Assembly (NCBI GenBank): GCA_009602725.1
Contig: WELB01000405.1
Coordinates: 21,797 to 48,099, forward strand
Direction: 5' to 3'
Length of the DNA stretch: 26,303 bases
DNA from: Spirogloea muscicola
Taxonomy: Eukaryota; Streptophyta; Zygnematophyceae; Spirogloeales; Spirogloeaceae
The notes beneath the pieces were generated by a model that made no database searches, was not told the origin of the DNA, and was given only the letters and a program-made list of their open reading frames with translations. This document shows positions 23,105-26,303 of this stretch, piece after piece. Positions within the stretch are counted from its first letter, which is position 1; every line of letters begins with the position of its first letter. The position numbers were made by a program, and so were the translations under genes.

Positions 23105-23671
23105 GGACATGTCACGTCCACGGGAAGACCTCGAGGTAAGGTGGACAGAGAATGGCCACGAGCGGCCCGCAAGGGGCTTGTAGGAAAGACAGACGCTTCC
23201 ATGAGAGGGCGGTGATTGGGAGAGGCCAGCCCAGAAAAAAGTATCAACAGAGCTCGAAGGGGCCAGGAAGCGCTAAAGCACACACGGAAGCAAGTAGCTA
23301 CCTACCACACAGTAACCCCTACTTATCAGCCGCAGGTCGGAAAACTAGTCCCTGGCTAGGGCTAGAGGCGGCAGCAAGGGCACGACCTGCGCGGAGATGC
23401 AGCGCATGAGCCATGGACCGCTGCAGCGAGACGGCCCAAGCGCATGCGATGCACCTGCGCCAACGAGCCTGCTGCATGGAAGTCCACCGGCTCCCCAAGA
23501 CTGCAGCGGGCGATAGCGTGGCGGGAGAGTTTGTTGAGCAGCTCTAGCCACATAGCGCCCAGCGCACCGTGGTGTCAATGGCAAGCGGGAAGAACTCGTC
23601 ATCCGGCGGGTGGTCAGCCTGGTTCAGCCTGGATCCGTAGGACATGTGACGTCCACGGGCAGACCTCAAGG
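23105..23671. repeat. 32-bp direct repeats flanking a LINE
   Basis: GGACATGTCACGTCCACGGG (start of the copy at 23105-23136) and GGACATGTGACGTCCACGGG (start of the copy at 23640-23671) are direct repeats over 32 bp with three differences. They bracket the minus-strand LINE copy and could be an aged target-site duplication. Confidence 0.6.
23190..23625 (-). mobile_element. 5'-truncated LINE with tail
   Basis: On the minus strand from about 23615: DDEFFPLAIDT-like sequence, then after a frameshift WLELLNKLSRHAIAR, PVDFHAAGSLAQVHRMRL, a damaged SLQRSM...RA region, and GACCTGCGGCTGATAAGTAG-GGGTTAC encoding DLRLISRGY (23336-23310). The 3' UTR follows with CTGGCCCCTTCGAGCTC and the degraded hairpin GGGCTGGCCTCTCCCAATCA (23234-23215). 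It contains stops and frameshifts. Confidence 0.75.
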
Positions 23672-23759
23672 ATTTCGCAAGACAGGGGTCACGTCAAGCG
23701 GTACATCGCTGGCGGGAGAAGACAACGTGCCCGGGAGAATACACCGTAATAGCATGCTC

Positions 23760-24150
23760 CGCAGATGCCACATGTACGCGTTAAAAGGAGGGTAATGCGC
23801 CCAGACGGGTCAAACGCTGCAGAAGCAAGGCCAAAGAACACTTTGGCTAGATTAAATTGCAGATACAGTAATTTGACTGCTTCGAGCTTTACCATCCTAC
23901 TCAGTAAGTCAACGACGACAGAAGTCGTCGTTCCCTGCAGTTTTCGGAGGGGTCGAATCCTAGACCGACTTATACTTCCAAGGTACCTATAGGTGCTTCA
24001 TAGATCTGCATGCGTCACAACTTGAAACGTACGCCTCGACCGTCTTGTCCACGTTTGGCCAACAAACTGGCGTTTGCACCTTCGTCATGGTCTTAGCTGC
24101 CCATTTGTCCTCGAGATTGCAGTGTCAGACGGTATCACAATGCGAGTTGT
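23760..24150 (-). pseudogene. Ty3/gypsy integrase relic (zinc finger and core start)
   Basis: Minus-strand pieces in order are RIVIPSDTAIS (about 24145-24112); WPNVDKTVEAYVSSCDACR (about 24060-24005), which is the C-C half of the HHCC zinc finger with its YWP..(D)..V..YV.SC..C pattern; and, after a frameshift, SVVVDLLSRMVKLEAVK then NLAKVFFGLASA (about 23925-23830). The last piece corresponds to the core strand V.VDRL(S/T)KM.H..P. Stops and shifts are frequent. Confidence 0.72.
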
Positions 24151-24843
24151 TAGCTATCTCTGATCGGCCACACAGCGCTCTTCCCTCCCTGTGATCACCA
24201 ATGAAATCAGTGACTTCCGTGGACGAACTTCTTGGGCAAGGGATGATCGAGTTGCAAACCCCAGAAGCTAAGGAGCTGTGTATGGCTAGACGATTGAATG
24301 AGGTATTGTCTAGAAACCCTAGGGATGCCACTTCAACACCTTGAGCTTCTCAAAACGAATATATATGCCTCGGTACGTCGAGGCTCCATCTTCTTGAATC
24401 AATTTAAACATCTCGCACCCAATGAAGTGCGAGGTGGGGTGCGAGGCCTTTTGGAGATTGTCTGGAAGACGTCGTCACAATTCAGGGTACATCCTTGACC
24501 TCCGGCGCTACATTGGCAAAATGCTGTGTGGAGGAACAAATGTTTTCTCCTCCTACTGCCAGAAAAAGTGATTCCACGATATGCAAGCCTCCTGTGCTGT
24601 ATTGTATCACCTTCAAGACGGTGGGCATTCTAGCCGCGGTGTCGTCCTCTTGGTAAGATCACCGAACGGCCAAATTTATTGGGTAATTCACAAAGTCCAT
24701 GTGCTCCTCGACAATACATACTGGCATTGTCTTCGGTCAGCTGCGGCTTACCTGCAGAACGAACGGGTCGCCAATGTCGTCATAATCGTTTTCATTGTGG
24801 CAATTCGTCATGAGCTTGACTGGCAGCGTTGCAAGGCCGTTCT
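24151..24843. other. Unassigned stretch
   Basis: A minus-strand frame to 24331 may be eroded gypsy sequence upstream of the integrase. A plus-strand frame (24581-25138) runs into the methyltransferase region, but its first 85 residues have no recognisable motif. An inverted repeat CTCGCACCC...GGGTGCGAG lies at 24413-24446. Confidence 0.3.
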
Positions 24844-24866
24844 TGTAACGTTCCCTCCGTTTGAGC
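24844..24866 (+). mobile_element. LTR 5' terminus fragment
   Basis: TGTAACGTTCCCTCCG and the following TTTGAG match the start of the LTR family (at 17011 on the minus strand) at 21 of 22 positions, in plus sense. The similarity ends at once and methyltransferase-coding sequence follows. The LTR-to-DNMT join therefore looks like an internal deletion of the element rather than its original structure. Confidence 0.6.
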
Positions 24867-25600
24867 CACATACGGCGGCTGATGAGCCAGTTCCTAGAAT
24901 CGTTGACCCCGGAGGCCATCAAGGGGTGCCTCACCATCCTGCCTGCCGACATCCAGCTGGTGGGCCTACACCACCTGAGGGGGTTGGGACAGGTGGACCT
25001 GGTGGTCTCAGGCTGGGATTGCCAGGGGTATTCCAGCGCTGGTGTAGGCCGAGGGTTGGCAGACCACGGCCTCACGGCTCTTTTTGGAGCTGGAGCGTGT
25101 CTCAGCGCTGCTGCAGGGGGGGCAGGAGACCCTCCTAGCATACTTATCAGAGAACTTGACGGCAGGCGAAGACCGCTGCGAGAACGTGCGGAGTGACTTC
25201 CAGGTGGTCAAGAGCCGCATTGGGGGCGGCGTGCCTCTGGACGCAGCTGTTCTGGGCAGCCGCGCGCACCAGCTGCGAATGAGTGGACAATCTGGCGCAG
25301 CCGAAGTTGATGGCAGCTGCGGCCGCGTCGGTCAAGCGCCCAGCCGGGCTGCTAGTGGCGGACATATTGGACCCGGGGAGGGTGCCTCAGCCAGTGGAGA
25401 GTTACGACATTCCTCCGTTCGCGCTGTGCAACAAGGTGGGGCAGCGACAGGCGGCGCTGACCACGCTGGTAAGCTACCCAGCGTCCTCTGCATTCCGGAA
25501 TGATGTTGGACAACACTACGCAGCAACTGGGATAGCCGGCGCCGACGAGCGGGTGCGGCCGTTGGGCTTCCAGACCGGCACAACCGCAGCTCCTGGGTTC
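24861..25600 (+). pseudogene. Retrotransposon C5-cytosine DNA methyltransferase domain (frameshifted)
   Basis: A C5-cytosine DNA methyltransferase transfers a methyl group from S-adenosylmethionine to cytosine. Three frames join end to end. Frame one (24861-25082) has LPADIQLVG, then VDLVVSGWDCQGYSSAG (motif IV with the catalytic Cys; Asp replaces the usual Pro before it) and GRGLADHGLTALF. Frame two (25084-25281) has LERVSALLQ, YLSENL (motif VI, ENV-like) and LDAAVLGSRAHQLR. Frame three (25283 onward) has VADILDPGRVPQPV, NKVGQRQAALTTLVSYP and GFQTGTTAAPG. The shifts are at a T5 run (25081-25085) and near 25279. The N-terminal SAM-binding motif I is missing, cut by the LTR fragment. It is followed within 30 bp by gypsy pol in plus sense. 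It is inactive as written. Cytosine methyltransferases carried by retrotransposons are known in some algae and dinoflagellates. Confidence 0.82.
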
Positions 25601-25619
25601 TGCGTCATCGAGACAGTTC

Positions 25620-26303
25620 GTGGGCGGATTTCTCGGATATGTTTCCCGATGCTCTTCCAGACGGTTTGCCTCCTGACCGAGGCGTGGCTCATACAATTCC
25701 ACTGGAGCCGGGCGCTACGCCGCCATACCATCGGATGTATCGACTGAGTCCTGTCGAATTATGGAGATGCAGTCCCAAGTGGAGGAACTGCTACAAAAAG
25801 AGCACATTGAGCCTTCCCAGTCGCCGTACGGTGAACCAATCCTCTTCGTGAAGAAAAAGAATGGTAGTCTTCGAATGTGCATCGATTATCGAGCCCTGAA
25901 CAAGCTCACTGTCAAGAATCGGTATCCTTTCCTTCGAATTGACGACCTGGTCGATCGTCTAGCGGGAGCTAAGGTGTTCAGCTCCCTCGACTTGCAAAGC
26001 GGTTATCATTCGATTTGCATCACTCCTGAGGACGTCCCGAGATTGGCATTTTGTACGCCACTCGGTCACTTCCAGTTCCAGGTGCTCAGCTTTGCTATAA
26101 CCATTGCACCTACCGCATTTCAGAATGTGATGACAAAAGTCTTTGGCCCCTTACTGGCCCCCTACTTTGACTTTGTGCTGGTCTATTTGGATGACATACT
26201 GGTGTTTGATAAAATGCCTGAGGAGCACGTACGATACTTGCGGCAAGTGCTCCAATTACTGCGTGCAAATCAGTTATATGCCAAGAGATACAACTCTGTA
26301 ATT
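25620..26303 (+). CDS. Ty3/gypsy reverse transcriptase (partial, runs off window)
   Basis: The stretch before the RT reads DFSDMFPDALPDGLPPDRGV then PPYHRMYRLSPVE (25626-25755), the usual lead-in of gypsy RTs. A one-base shift near 25755 follows. From ATG 25761 the frame is open to the last base (181 codons): [69 protein letters not shown] and the catalytic YLDDILVF, then HVRYLRQVLQLLRANQLYAK. No protease is seen between the methyltransferase and the RT. RNase H and integrase would lie beyond the window. The element may be one pol-like protein with DNMT before RT. Confidence 0.9.

Noticed and set aside
24581-24860. Upstream part of the frame 24581-25138 as the N-terminus of the methyltransferase
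   Set aside because: No SAM-binding motif is visible, it overlaps the methyltransferase in a different frame, and an LTR-terminus match at 24844-24866 separates it from the methyltransferase.

Overview
KIND OF ORGANISM. This is nuclear DNA of a photosynthetic eukaryote, most likely a green alga (chlorophyte or streptophyte alga; I cannot decide which). The reasons are a spliced gene with six introns, close in sequence to the plant NADPH-dependent alkenal/one oxidoreductase (AOR) family; decayed LINE and Ty3/gypsy retrotransposons; a plastid-type rpoC1 fragment; and a mitochondrial-type rps12 fragment next to large-subunit rRNA sequence. No bacterial operon, tRNA gene or CRISPR array was seen. 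LAYOUT. (1) About 0.86-8.87 kb is a tandem duplication with a period of about 4.34 kb. Each unit carries, on the minus strand, a medium-chain reductase gene of the AOR type followed by a decayed LINE fragment. Copy A (1855-4192) can be assembled into seven exons coding 316 residues without a break. Copy B (6201-8528) keeps every splice site but has three nonsense codons and a one-base deletion. A 5'-truncated LINE sits between the units. (2) About 9.1-10.3 kb is an old organelle insertion, probably mitochondrial: roughly 0.9 kb of LSU rRNA and a piece of rps12, split by a roughly 70-bp LINE 3' tail. (3) 11.1-12.9 kb holds remnants of a second kind of reductase (2-alkenal reductase / prostaglandin reductase-like), also on the minus strand, so three reductase loci lie in one orientation. 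(4) 13.3-14.7 kb mixes LINE relics with a decayed plastid rpoC1 fragment that has lost a catalytic aspartate. (5) 15.4-24.3 kb is nested transposon debris: Ty3/gypsy RT and integrase fragments, at least seven partial or complete copies of one LTR family, and several LINE copies, the best being an intact C-terminal ORF at 18143-18781. (6) 24.84-26.30 kb, running off the window, is a Ty3/gypsy element in which a C5-cytosine DNA methyltransferase domain lies directly upstream of the reverse transcriptase. MOST INTERESTING SYSTEM. The methyltransferase-carrying retrotransposon stands out. Retrotransposon-borne DNMTs are known from a few eukaryotic lineages, and this copy shows the DNMT-RT order although it is frameshifted. 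Two other patterns deserve attention. One is a LINE 3'-terminal hairpin present in at least ten copies, sometimes as the only part inserted. The other is an LTR family containing a 167-nt intron-like segment around a 26-nt palindrome, with two copies arranged head to head as a 1.5-kb inverted repeat.
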